Shown in pieces: positions 15,197-23,519 of a stretch of 64,000 nucleotides of DNA. The notes beneath the pieces are model-generated. The model was given only the letters and a program-made list of their open reading frames with translations. It was not told the DNA's origin and made no database searches. The DNA is from Owenweeksia hongkongensis DSM 17368 (GTDB lineage Bacteria; Bacteroidota; Bacteroidia; Flavobacteriales; Schleiferiaceae): positions 2,418,001-2,482,000 of the forward strand of contig NC_016599.1 of assembly GCF_000236705.1 (NCBI RefSeq), given 5' to 3'. The translations under genes and the position numbers were made by a program. The first letter of the stretch is position 1, and every line of letters begins with the position of its first letter.

Positions 15197-15898
15197 ATGA
15201 AAAAACTTCTCTACACCTTATTTATAGTCTCGCCCTTTTTGGCCACGAGCCAAACGCCAACTCTTACGGATGGTGAAGTTTGGTTTGGCGCCAGCTATAA
15301 GCTAAAGTTTGAAAACAAGCTAGAAGTACAGCTTGAGGAGCAGGTTCGAATTCACAATAATCTTGATCAAATAAAAAAGACTTTTACCGAATTAAGCATT
15401 GGGTATGAGGTTTTCAAAGATTTTGAAGTAGGCTTTAAATATCGTTTTAGCATTTTCCCCAATAGCTTTGCTGAAAATGCGATTGACAGATCCAACTTTA
15501 ACACCAGCCGTATTTCACTTGACGCCAGCTACGAGTTTGACAAGAAAAATTTTCCGCTTTCGCTAGAAGTGCGTACTCGTTTTCAGGATGCGAAAGAGCA
15601 TTACACAGATCAAAAAATCACCTTTTGGAGAAACAAGTTTTCACTAGAGTGGGAAGCTTCAAAAAACATAACTCCCTTTGTAGAGTATGAAAGTTTCTTT
15701 CGCCTTAATAAGAAAAATGAATTTCGCCAGGATAGATACACCGCAGGTGTAGAGTGGCGAATAAATAAAGAAATGGATCTTTCTACTTTTTACCGAGTGG
15801 ATATGGAAACCAACAAAAAGCTAAACGGACGCCAAAACATTGTCGGCATCATGTTTTCGTATTCTATGGATTATAAAAAGAAGGAGAAGATAGATTAG
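15197..15898 (+). CDS. DUF2490-family outer-membrane protein
   Basis: 233 residues with a signal peptide ending near LATSQ. The sequence is a series of amphipathic strands with the DUF2490 pattern: DGEVWFGASYKLKFENKLEV near the start, then LSIGYEVFKDFEVGFKYRF and a C-terminal IVGIMFSYSMDYKK. Predicted small outer-membrane barrel of unknown function. It follows the Pycsar-effector-like gene by 31 bases in the same direction and ends convergently, overlapping the gatC stop by 4 bases. Confidence 0.8.
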   Translation: MKKLLYTLFIVSPFLATSQTPTLTDGEVWFGASYKLKFENKLEVQLEEQVRIHNNLDQIKKTFTELSIGYEVFKDFEVGFKYRFSIFPNSFAENAIDRSNFNTSRISLDASYEFDKKNFPLSLEVRTRFQDAKEHYTDQKITFWRNKFSLEWEASKNITPFVEYESFFRLNKKNEFRQDRYTAGVEWRINKEMDLSTFYRVDMETNKKLNGRQNIVGIMFSYSMDYKKKEKID

Positions 15899-16194
15899 TC
15901 TTCTTTGCGCTGAAGCACCTTTGGCACACGGAAATAATCAGTGTCTTTATCTGGAGCATTTTTCAAAGCCTCATCTTTAGTCACCTGAGTGATTACCTCA
16001 TCTTTTCGCATCACGTTTTCCTCTTCCGTAAGGTAAACCAGCGGTTTTACATTTTCCAGATCCAGCTCACTGATTTTGTCTACAAAGGCAAGAATCTTGT
16101 CCATATCCTGCACCATCGTTTCTTTCTCTTCTTCCGAAAATTCAAGACGTGACAGGTGAGCTAATTTTTCTACAGTATTCTTATCGATGTTCAT
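15895..16194 (-). CDS. gatC: Asp-tRNA(Asn)/Glu-tRNA(Gln) amidotransferase subunit C
   Basis: 99 residues, normal for GatC. It matches the family by VEKLAHLSRLEFSEEEKE, a central DMDKILAFVDKISELD and the C-terminal DYFRVPKVLQRKED. GatC is the small subunit that holds GatA and GatB together for making Gln-tRNA and/or Asn-tRNA by transamidation. An asparaginyl-tRNA synthetase is encoded at 45252, so here Gln-tRNA formation is the more likely need. It stands alone; gatA and gatB are not in the window. Confidence 0.92.
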   Translation of the reverse strand: MNIDKNTVEKLAHLSRLEFSEEEKETMVQDMDKILAFVDKISELDLENVKPLVYLTEEENVMRKDEVITQVTKDEALKNAPDKDTDYFRVPKVLQRKED

Positions 16195-16222
16195 GGAAAA
16201 CGCATTTGCTTTTAAAACGGGG

Positions 16223-16230
16223 CAAAGGTA
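16223..16230 (-). promoter_or_regulatory. -7 element of gatC
   Basis: TACCTTTG on the minus strand (16230-16223) matches TAnnTTTG and is 28 bases upstream of the gatC ATG. No -33 TTG is obvious. Confidence 0.4.
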
Positions 16231-16267
16231 ATTACTTATTGCATTGAACGCATACGATCTGCTTCTC

Positions 16268-17113
16268 TTAATTTAATGTCTGATTTTTCTTTAAAGGAAT
16301 TCTATAACCTAATCCTATTTTATAAGCCTCATCTATAATTGCCGGATCGGAACCCTGGATAACAAACGTCCCTATGAGATCAAATGCCTTATAACCTAAT
16401 CCACAGTCAAACTGATGAGTAATACTATTTTCGTATATCTCAGTAACATACATGTATCCGATACCGCCTCCTAATCTTATACGAGAATATTTACCCACCT
16501 TAAAGTTTGCTATTATACTTAGGGACGCATTATAAACCAGTGCATCCCGGGGATGAGTTACAGAAAACATTTCAGATCTCTCACCTACATTGTACCACTC
16601 ATCTCTCAGCTCTCCGTATTCTCCAAAATCACGACTAACACCAACTTGCAACTGAGCCACCCTAAGGCTAACCTTTTCCGAATTAATATCATAAGAGATA
16701 TTCGCCTTTGCTCCTAATCCATAAGTAGCATATTTCCAACCTCGTGGGCTTACAACTGGGCTGCTACTTTCAGCTCTAAAACTTCCATACATCCCCGTAA
16801 GTCCCAAGGCATAACTAAATCGTTTCTGGCTTCGGCCGTAAACAATCTCCGCAAAACCGTAATCGATTGTTGATTTATAGTCATAATACCCTGAGTAAAA
16901 AAAATTATTATCGTCTTCTATCTCTGAGTCAGCTATGCCTAGTTTTGAATAACCTGCCGAGATCTGTAACATACTCTCATTCTCCCCCTTGTAAAGTGGC
17001 TTCTCCATTAAATTAGAGTTTTGTAAATACACGCCAGAAGGAAGTGAAGAAGGCGTGTAGCAGGATGACAATACAAAAATTAGCGCAAGCACTAAAAGCA
17101 AATTAGTTTTCAT
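16268..17113 (-). CDS. Lipoprotein with predicted beta-barrel body, unknown function
   Basis: 281 residues. The lipoprotein signal ends LSSC (Cys18). The remainder is beta-rich with many aromatic residues (SMLQISAGYSKLG, SKVSLRVAQLQVG-like strands, IRLGGGIGYMYV, KIGLGYRIPLKKN), typical of a secreted barrel-like protein of Bacteroidota. I recognise no family. It is monocistronic, between gatC and plsC, with 137 bases of AT-rich sequence upstream that hold no clear promoter consensus. Confidence 0.65.
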   Translation of the reverse strand: MKTNLLLVLALIFVLSSCYTPSSLPSGVYLQNSNLMEKPLYKGENESMLQISAGYSKLGIADSEIEDDNNFFYSGYYDYKSTIDYGFAEIVYGRSQKRFSYALGLTGMYGSFRAESSSPVVSPRGWKYATYGLGAKANISYDINSEKVSLRVAQLQVGVSRDFGEYGELRDEWYNVGERSEMFSVTHPRDALVYNASLSIIANFKVGKYSRIRLGGGIGYMYVTEIYENSITHQFDCGLGYKAFDLIGTFVIQGSDPAIIDEAYKIGLGYRIPLKKNQTLN

Positions 17114-17250
17114 TGAGCTTGAGGTATTGGTTTAGTCCAAATTACAATATTTTATATGAATTTTTTAATGGTAATCCAGCAGTAACCTTTTACCATCAAT
17201 GGTAAATCAGATTTCTATTTCTGAATTTCCACCACAACCTCAACCTTATC

Positions 17251-18006
17251 TTATTTGCTCAATTCTAGGTTTTGTGAGACACTCCCCAACCCAGAAAGTA
17301 TAGCTTCACGGCACTTTTCCATAAGTATTTCCACCTCATGCTCCTCGGCACCTTTAGGCTCAATAAATGGGTGCACTACAGCCCTCAACACTCCTGGACC
17401 ACCTTTGGTAAAATCAAAAGGCAGGTGTTTTTTATTATCAAGAAAAGAAACCGGAATAATGGTGATCTGCTTATTTACGGCAAGGCGAAAGGCCCCTGTT
17501 TTAAAAGGAGCCAACATTACATCCGTATCTGGCACACCTCCTTCTGGGAAAATGCATAAGCCATAACCTTCGTCAATTTTTACTGCCGCACGATCAAAAA
17601 CTGTTTTGCGGCTACGCATACTTTTACGATCTACAAGCAGGTTCGTCTTTTTATAGAAATATCCAAAAAGCGGGAGTTTTGCCAATTCCTTTTTACCAAT
17701 AAAGAGGAAACAATTTGGAAAAAGCGCCAAAGTCATCATGATATCAATCATGCTAGTGTGGTTGGCACAAATAATATAAATACCATCTCTATCAGGTTTT
17801 TGCAACCAGGTAGTTTTGGGTATAAACCCAGAAAGCAAAAGCACCGTCCACGCCCAAACCCTTGACAGGTAAAAGAATGACTTATACCACGCAGGATTTG
17901 CAGATGTAATAACCAGAAGTGGAAAAAGCATGAGGATGGCGATAAGTATGGTGGTATAGTACCACACTTTCCAGATTGACGATAATGCTGCGCTAATAAT
18001 ATTCAC
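17251..18006 (-). CDS. plsC: 1-acyl-sn-glycerol-3-phosphate acyltransferase
   Basis: 251 residues. An N-terminal membrane anchor (about 12-34) is followed by the acyltransferase motifs: NHTSMID (the catalytic His-x4-Asp), NLLVDRKS, FPEGG and the late IIPVSF. It makes phosphatidic acid at the inner membrane. The gene is divergent from trpS; the two promoters share a 67-base gap. Length and motifs are normal. Confidence 0.88.
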   Translation of the reverse strand: MNIISAALSSIWKVWYYTTILIAILMLFPLLVITSANPAWYKSFFYLSRVWAWTVLLLSGFIPKTTWLQKPDRDGIYIICANHTSMIDIMMTLALFPNCFLFIGKKELAKLPLFGYFYKKTNLLVDRKSMRSRKTVFDRAAVKIDEGYGLCIFPEGGVPDTDVMLAPFKTGAFRLAVNKQITIIPVSFLDNKKHLPFDFTKGGPGVLRAVVHPFIEPKGAEEHEVEILMEKCREAILSGLGSVSQNLELSK

Positions 18007-18010
18007 GCTG

Positions 18011-18051
18011 CAAAAATAGAATTTTGAATTAGGCCTGAATACTTACTTTTG
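18011..18051. promoter_or_regulatory. Divergent plsC and trpS promoters
   Basis: On the plus strand TACTTTTG (18044-18051), with TTG at 18024-18026 (17 bases apart), serves trpS and starts transcription about 17 bases before its ATG. On the minus strand TATTTTTG (18018-18011) serves plsC and ends only 4 bases before its ATG, implying a leaderless or nearly leaderless plsC message. Confidence 0.55.
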
Positions 18052-18073
18052 GGCTCCATTAATAAAAACACAA

Positions 18074-19045
18074 ATGGCCAGAGTACTTACAGGAATACAA
18101 AGCAGCGGAAGACCTCATCTTGGAAACATTTTGGGAGCAATCGTCCCTGCTATTGAATTAGCTGAAAACGACAAAAACGAGTCTTTCATTTTTATTGCCA
18201 ACATGCATTCCCTCACTACAGAGAAGGATGGCGAAACGCGCAAACATAATGTATATGCCGTAGCTGCCGCCTGGCTAGCCTTTGGTTTAGATACCGATCG
18301 CAATGTGTTTTATCGTCAAAGTGATTTGCCTGAAGTAGCTGAACTTACCTGGTATTTAAATTGCTTTACGCCTTATCCTATGTTGGCCAATGCGCATTCA
18401 TTTAAAGATAAAAGTGATCGCCTTAGTGACGTGAATGCTGGTCTTTTTGATTACCCGGTTTTAATGGCAGCCGACATCCTTTTGTATGATGCTGAAGTAG
18501 TGCCTGTGGGGAAAGACCAAAAGCAACACCTTGAAATCACCCGTGACATTGCCAGTGCCCTGAACAATAAAATGGGTGAGGAGATTTTGATCTTACCGGA
18601 GTCCGCTATTCGCGAAGACGTGATGACTATCCCTGGAACGGACGGCCAAAAGATGAGCAAATCTTATGGAAACATTATTGATGTCTTTTTGCCTCCAAAG
18701 CAATTGAAAAAGCAAGTGATGAGCATCGAGACCGACAGCACACCTTTGGAAGAACCAAAAGATCCGGACACCTGCAACGTATTTGCATTGTATAAAATAA
18801 TAGGCACCGAAGATCAAGTTGCAGAAATGCGTGCTAACTACCTTGGCGGAAATTACGGTTACGGTCACGCCAAATTAGCTTTGCTAAACCTCATTACTGA
18901 AAAGTATGCCCCGCAAAGAGAGAAGTTTAGCCACTACATGGAAAACACGCACCTGATAGAAGAACAACTTCAAAAAGGAGCGGAAAAAGCCAGACCTATT
19001 GCGAGGGAAGTTTTGGGGAGAGTGAGGAGTAAGTTGGGGTTTTAG
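18074..19045 (+). CDS. trpS: Tryptophanyl-tRNA synthetase
   Basis: 323 residues, normal for bacterial TrpRS. Class I motifs are intact: HLGN (HIGH form) in SGRPHLGNILG, and KMSKS in DGQKMSKSYGN. Tryptophan-site elements such as MAADILLYDAEVVPVGKDQ are present. It charges tRNA-Trp. It is transcribed alone and ends convergently with lepA; a 16-bp inverted repeat lies between the stops. Confidence 0.97.
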   Translation: MARVLTGIQSSGRPHLGNILGAIVPAIELAENDKNESFIFIANMHSLTTEKDGETRKHNVYAVAAAWLAFGLDTDRNVFYRQSDLPEVAELTWYLNCFTPYPMLANAHSFKDKSDRLSDVNAGLFDYPVLMAADILLYDAEVVPVGKDQKQHLEITRDIASALNNKMGEEILILPESAIREDVMTIPGTDGQKMSKSYGNIIDVFLPPKQLKKQVMSIETDSTPLEEPKDPDTCNVFALYKIIGTEDQVAEMRANYLGGNYGYGHAKLALLNLITEKYAPQREKFSHYMENTHLIEEQLQKGAEKARPIAREVLGRVRSKLGF

Positions 19046-19051
19046 AAAACA

Positions 19052-19096
19052 GTTTCCAGTTGGCAATTTGCAAACAGCCTATTGCCAACTAGAAAC
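19052..19096. repeat. Inverted repeat between convergent trpS and lepA
   Basis: Arms of 16 bp (19052-19067 GTTTCCAGTTGGCAAT and 19081-19096) pair with one mismatch around a 13-base loop. There is no T-run next to the stem. It may act as a bidirectional terminator, or be a copy of the AGTTGGCA-type palindromic repeats seen between Bacteroidota genes. Confidence 0.55.
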
Positions 19097-19109
19097 TCCC
19101 GACTAAAAA

Positions 19110-20906
19110 CTAGTCGTTCAGCTTCAACACCGCTAAAAACGCCTCTTGAGGAATTTCTACGTTTCCTACCTGGCGCATACGCTTCTTACCTGCTTTTTGC
19201 TTTTCAAGTAGTTTACGCTTACGCGAGATATCACCACCATAACATTTTGCGGTAACGTCTTTACGCAAGGCGCTCAAAGTTTCGCGGGCAATAATTTTAG
19301 CACCGATTGCTGCCTGTATAGCAATCATAAACTGCTGGCGCGGGATTAGTTCTTTTAGCTTTTCGCAGATTTTCTTTCCAATATCATAGGCATTACTTCG
19401 GTGTACCAATGCAGAAAGTGCATCTACAATTTCACCGTTTAGCATGATGTCAACTTTAGAAAGTTCTGACTCTACATAGCCAATTGGGTGATAATCAAAA
19501 GAGGCGTATCCGCGAGAAATAGATTTTAGGCGATCATAAAAGTCAAACACGATTTCGGCCAAAGGCATGTCAAAAGAAAGCTCGACACGCTCTGAAGTCA
19601 AATAGGTTTGATTTTTAAGAATTCCGCGCTTCTCAATACAAAGATTCATCACCGCACCTACATAGTCAGATTTAGTAATAATCTGAGCTTTGATGTATGG
19701 CTCTTCCATACGATCCAATTTGGTAGGATCAGGAAATTCGGTTGGGTTGGTTACAATCTCTCTTACGTCCGGAGTTTTCTTCATGTAAGCATAGTAACTT
19801 ACGTTGGGCACGGTAGTAATTACCGTCATGTTAAACTCACGCTCCAATCGCTCCTGAATAATTTCCATGTGCAACATCCCCAAGAATCCGCAACGGAAAC
19901 CAAATCCTAGCGCAACTGAAGATTCAGGCTCAAAAGTCAATGAAGCATCATTTAGCTGCAGCTTTTCCAATGAAGCACGGAGCTCTTCAAACTCTTCGGT
20001 ATCTACAGGGTAAATTCCAGCAAATACCATTGGCTTTACATCTTCAAAACCAGAGATAGCTTTATCGGCAGGTCTTTCAGCCACGGTGATGGTATCACCC
20101 ACTTTTACTTCTTTGGCTTCTTTTATTCCAGAAATAATGTAGCCTACGTTTCCGGCCTTTATTTCTTTTACGGGCTGCTGCTTAAGTTTAAGCACACCTA
20201 TTTCATCGGCAAAATACGTTTTACCGGTGTTCATGAATTTCACCTTTTCACCAGACTTTAAGGTTCCGTTTACTACCTTAAAGAAAGCTTCAATGCCTCG
20301 ATAAGGGTTAAAAACAGAGTCAAAAATCAAAGCTTGAAGTGGAGCTTCTTCATCACCCACAGGATGAGGAATACGGTCTACAATGGTGTCCAGAATTTCC
20401 TGAATTCCAAGTCCGGTTTTGGCGGAAGCCAGAAGGATGTCCTCGTCTTCACAACCTATAAGGTCAATAATCTGATCTTTTACTTCTTCAGGGTTGGCAC
20501 TTGGCAAATCAATTTTATTGAGCACTGGAATAATTTCCAAATCATGCTCTAAGGCCAAATAAAGGTTTGAGATAGTTTGCGCCTGAATACCTTGTGCGGC
20601 ATCTACAATAAGTAGGGCACCTTCGCAGGCAGCAATGGCACGAGATACTTCGTATGAAAAATCTACGTGTCCAGGAGTGTCAATGAGGTTGAAAACATAG
20701 TCCGTCCCATCCTTTTCATGCACCATTTGTATTGCATGACTTTTAATGGTGATTCCTCGTTCGCGCTCCAGGTCCATATCATCGAGCAACTGCTCTTTCT
20801 TTTCTCTCTCGGTTACCGTTTTGGTAGAGTCCAAAAGTCTATCTGCCAAGGTGCTTTTACCATGGTCAATATGCGCGATGATGCAAAAGTTACGGATGTT
20901 CTTCAT
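19110..20906 (-). CDS. lepA: Elongation factor 4 (back-translocating GTPase)
   Basis: 598 residues from [19 protein letters not shown], the start usual for LepA. An ATG five codons upstream (20921) is possible, but its AAAGGAG is too close to be a good ribosome site. The GTPase motifs [17 protein letters not shown] and NKID are intact. They are followed by EF-G-like domains and the LepA-specific C-terminal domain ([20 protein letters not shown]). It rescues or remodels stalled ribosomes. Confidence 0.96.
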   Translation of the reverse strand: MKNIRNFCIIAHIDHGKSTLADRLLDSTKTVTEREKKEQLLDDMDLERERGITIKSHAIQMVHEKDGTDYVFNLIDTPGHVDFSYEVSRAIAACEGALLIVDAAQGIQAQTISNLYLALEHDLEIIPVLNKIDLPSANPEEVKDQIIDLIGCEDEDILLASAKTGLGIQEILDTIVDRIPHPVGDEEAPLQALIFDSVFNPYRGIEAFFKVVNGTLKSGEKVKFMNTGKTYFADEIGVLKLKQQPVKEIKAGNVGYIISGIKEAKEVKVGDTITVAERPADKAISGFEDVKPMVFAGIYPVDTEEFEELRASLEKLQLNDASLTFEPESSVALGFGFRCGFLGMLHMEIIQERLEREFNMTVITTVPNVSYYAYMKKTPDVREIVTNPTEFPDPTKLDRMEEPYIKAQIITKSDYVGAVMNLCIEKRGILKNQTYLTSERVELSFDMPLAEIVFDFYDRLKSISRGYASFDYHPIGYVESELSKVDIMLNGEIVDALSALVHRSNAYDIGKKICEKLKELIPRQQFMIAIQAAIGAKIIARETLSALRKDVTAKCYGGDISRKRKLLEKQKAGKKRMRQVGNVEIPQEAFLAVLKLND

Positions 20907-21098
20907 ACAGTCAAATATCATTCTCCTTTAGTAAGCGCGAAAATAAGCTAAATGAAATTGCTACAAACCTGCTGTTCAATTATTCTACGGAATACAGTTT
21001 TGTCACTCATTCCTAACTATTGGATTCTAAGTCACTGTTTCCAAATTATGATTATAGAGTGAAATTCGAGCTTCAATCGACTTAATTATCCATTTGCC

Positions 21099-23384
21099 AT
21101 GAAAAAGTTAATATTCTTTCTCGCTACAATATTTACAAGTTTCAGCCTTTCGGCCAGTCACTTTGCTGGTGCAGAAATTGGTTACGAATACTTGAGTACC
21201 AATACCAACGGAAGTCACGATTATAAAGTAAGGCTCCAAATCTATAGAGATATCAGTGGAATACCTCTTGACCTCAATCAGTCGCTGTGTATTTCATCAT
21301 CTTGTTTTGGCCAGCAAACTGTTGCTCTTACATTTCTGCCTGTGCTTCCACAAAATGGAGGTAATGCTCGCCAGGCACTGCCTGTTCCTGGTCTTTCTGA
21401 CTGTGTAGATGCCAATGATCCTGATTTGGTAACCATCGAAATTTACTATTTTGAAGCTACCGTAACATTGCAGGGAAACTGTCCCAATTGGAAATTTAGT
21501 TGGCATGGAAATGCTCGAAATGTAAATAATATCGATAATCTTACATTCATAGGCAACTCAGACTTATACGTTGAAACTCTTCTCAATAACACTATTGGCC
21601 AAAATACCAGCCCAACCTTTGTAAACCCAGCAGCAAAATCATTTTGTGTAGGCTCTCCATTTACATGGTCACAAGCAGCCACTGAGCCTGATGGCGACTC
21701 TTTGAGATACTCATTCGGACATCCTCTTAATGCTCCTTTTGGCGCAGTGTGCACCACACCTACTTTAGCCACATTTGCAACTGGATATAGTGTTCTACAG
21801 CCTATGACCACCGTTTCCGGTATTAATATTGACGAAAAGGTTGGAACGTTCTCCTTCACCCCTAGCCAAATAGAAACGGATGTGGTAAATGTAATTGTGG
21901 AAGAATATCGATTAGACCCGGTAACAACTCTATGGCTAAAAGTAGGCACCACAGTTCGCGACCTTCAAATACCAGTTGTTGGGGCCTGTTTGCAGGCCAC
22001 AGCAGCTGGTCCAAAAATTAATACTTCGGCTTCTGGATTTTCAAATGAAGCTATTGAAGCAGATACAATGCGCACCTTTCTTTATGGGCTGGGGCTTACA
22101 AAGGCTGTATTTGATAGCACCCTTTCTCCTCGCACAGATTCAATAGGGGTAGTTGAGTATAATTGCGGAGATTCTATTATCACTTTGAGCTTCAGTAGTG
22201 ATGTTTTATGCAGCACGGTTTCTCCTGATGGAACAGATTTTAGGTTGGTGGGGCCAGACAGTGCCGCTACCGCCATTCCCGCAGTTTCATTCGCTTGCCA
22301 AACAGATCTTACCACAAATAATATTGCACTGTTATTGCATCAACCACTAGATCAAAATGGTGACTACTATCTCCAAATAAAAAATGGCAATGATGGCAAT
22401 ACTTTACAAAATGAGTGTGGCTTTAGCCTAACACCTTTTTATACTTTAAAAGTAAAGGTTCAAGGTTGTACCCAGCCTATTTACAAATTAGAAAATGTAA
22501 CAGTTGTGGCTGATAGCACCATTAAGATAGAGTGGACGAAAATTGACTCTACTGTTTCCAAAAAACTATTCACAAGTTGGAATATTTTAAGATCTAACAA
22601 TAATCAATTTTATCCAATTGATAATGTAACTGATTATAATGCCACAAGTTATGTTGATAACTCTGCGGATGCCAATGCTGTGGACAACATTCAGTTTCAG
22701 TATGCTATTCAACTAGTTCAAAACTTTAATGCCAAATCACCTAGCAATACCATCAATAACATATTATTGAAAGAAAGCACCAACGATCAAATGACAACTT
22801 TTGACTGGAGTGATTATTTGGGGTGGACAAATGCAGAGTACAATTTTGAGTACAGAAACACAAGTACTTCCGAGCCATGGCAATCTTTAGCTGGCCCCAC
22901 TGCTAGCATTCTTTCGTATAGTTATGATCATCCAGAAATAACTGCGGCCAATGAAGGCATCTACGTTTATCGAGTAATAGCCACCAATCCAGCTGCTCCA
23001 GCCGCCTATATTGCCGAAAGTAATTGGTTATATCTTGAGTTTAAAAATGAACCTGTAATTGATGATGAGCCATATATCGCTAACATTCCAAATGTGATAA
23101 CACCAAATGGGGATTCTCAAAATGATTTTTTCTATATAAATGATAACACCTACTCCAACATCAGTGTGAGCATTTTCAACAGGTGGGGTAAACTTGTTTA
23201 TCAAGACCTTAATGCATCAAGCCAAGATTATACGCAAGGTAAGGGCTGGGATGGTACGGACATAAACACCGGCCAGCCGGCATCAGATGGCGTATACTTC
23301 TACCTAGTAGAGGCCTCAGATTTCGTAAGTGGCAAATCAGAAGAATTAAAAGGCCCCCTCACAATTATCCGAGGCACCCATTAA
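21099..23384 (+). CDS. Secreted adhesin-like protein with type-B T9SS C-terminal domain (copy 1)
   Basis: 761 residues. A signal peptide precedes SHFAGAEIGYEYLS, the N-terminal pattern shared by a family of large gliding-associated surface proteins. The middle is Ig/fibronectin-like without recognised enzyme motifs and is cysteine-containing, as expected for an extracellular protein. Residues about 670-761 form a CHU_C/type-B sorting domain (NVITPNGDSQNDFFYI, IFNRWGKLVYQ, KGWDGTDINTGQPASDGVYF) that directs export by the type IX secretion system. A close paralogue follows at 23520, so the pair is a tandem duplication. Likely surface attachment or gliding; ligand unknown. Confidence 0.85.
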   Translation: MKKLIFFLATIFTSFSLSASHFAGAEIGYEYLSTNTNGSHDYKVRLQIYRDISGIPLDLNQSLCISSSCFGQQTVALTFLPVLPQNGGNARQALPVPGLSDCVDANDPDLVTIEIYYFEATVTLQGNCPNWKFSWHGNARNVNNIDNLTFIGNSDLYVETLLNNTIGQNTSPTFVNPAAKSFCVGSPFTWSQAATEPDGDSLRYSFGHPLNAPFGAVCTTPTLATFATGYSVLQPMTTVSGINIDEKVGTFSFTPSQIETDVVNVIVEEYRLDPVTTLWLKVGTTVRDLQIPVVGACLQATAAGPKINTSASGFSNEAIEADTMRTFLYGLGLTKAVFDSTLSPRTDSIGVVEYNCGDSIITLSFSSDVLCSTVSPDGTDFRLVGPDSAATAIPAVSFACQTDLTTNNIALLLHQPLDQNGDYYLQIKNGNDGNTLQNECGFSLTPFYTLKVKVQGCTQPIYKLENVTVVADSTIKIEWTKIDSTVSKKLFTSWNILRSNNNQFYPIDNVTDYNATSYVDNSADANAVDNIQFQYAIQLVQNFNAKSPSNTINNILLKESTNDQMTTFDWSDYLGWTNAEYNFEYRNTSTSEPWQSLAGPTASILSYSYDHPEITAANEGIYVYRVIATNPAAPAAYIAESNWLYLEFKNEPVIDDEPYIANIPNVITPNGDSQNDFFYINDNTYSNISVSIFNRWGKLVYQDLNASSQDYTQGKGWDGTDINTGQPASDGVYFYLVEASDFVSGKSEELKGPLTIIRGTH

Positions 23385-23421
23385 TTCACTATCGCAAACT
23401 TTTTTAAACTCACCCTTTACT

Positions 23422-23453
23422 AAATCCCCTATCGAATTATCGTTAGGGGGTTT
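23422..23453 (+). terminator. Terminator-like hairpin between the two T9SS paralogues
   Basis: Arms AAATCCCCTA (23422-23431) and TAGGGGGTTT (23444-23453) pair with one G-T wobble around a 12-base loop. It lies 38 bases after the first gene. The T-run is short, so termination may be partial. Confidence 0.5.
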
Positions 23454-23519
23454 GGTCATTAAATAGCATTGCTCTAATTTTATGCGCATTTTAGTGGCGA
23501 AAGCCTAAACCACAGACTT

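Noticed and set aside
13900-15898. A complete Pycsar defence system
   Set aside because: No pyrimidine cyclase or other defence gene is in reach; neighbours are a barrel protein, a CotH-family protein and housekeeping genes. Only the effector-like protein is supported.
20907-20921. ATG at 20921 as lepA start
   Set aside because: The AAAGGAG lies only one or two bases before this ATG, and LepA proteins normally begin with the MKNIRNF-type sequence at 20906; kept as an alternative only.
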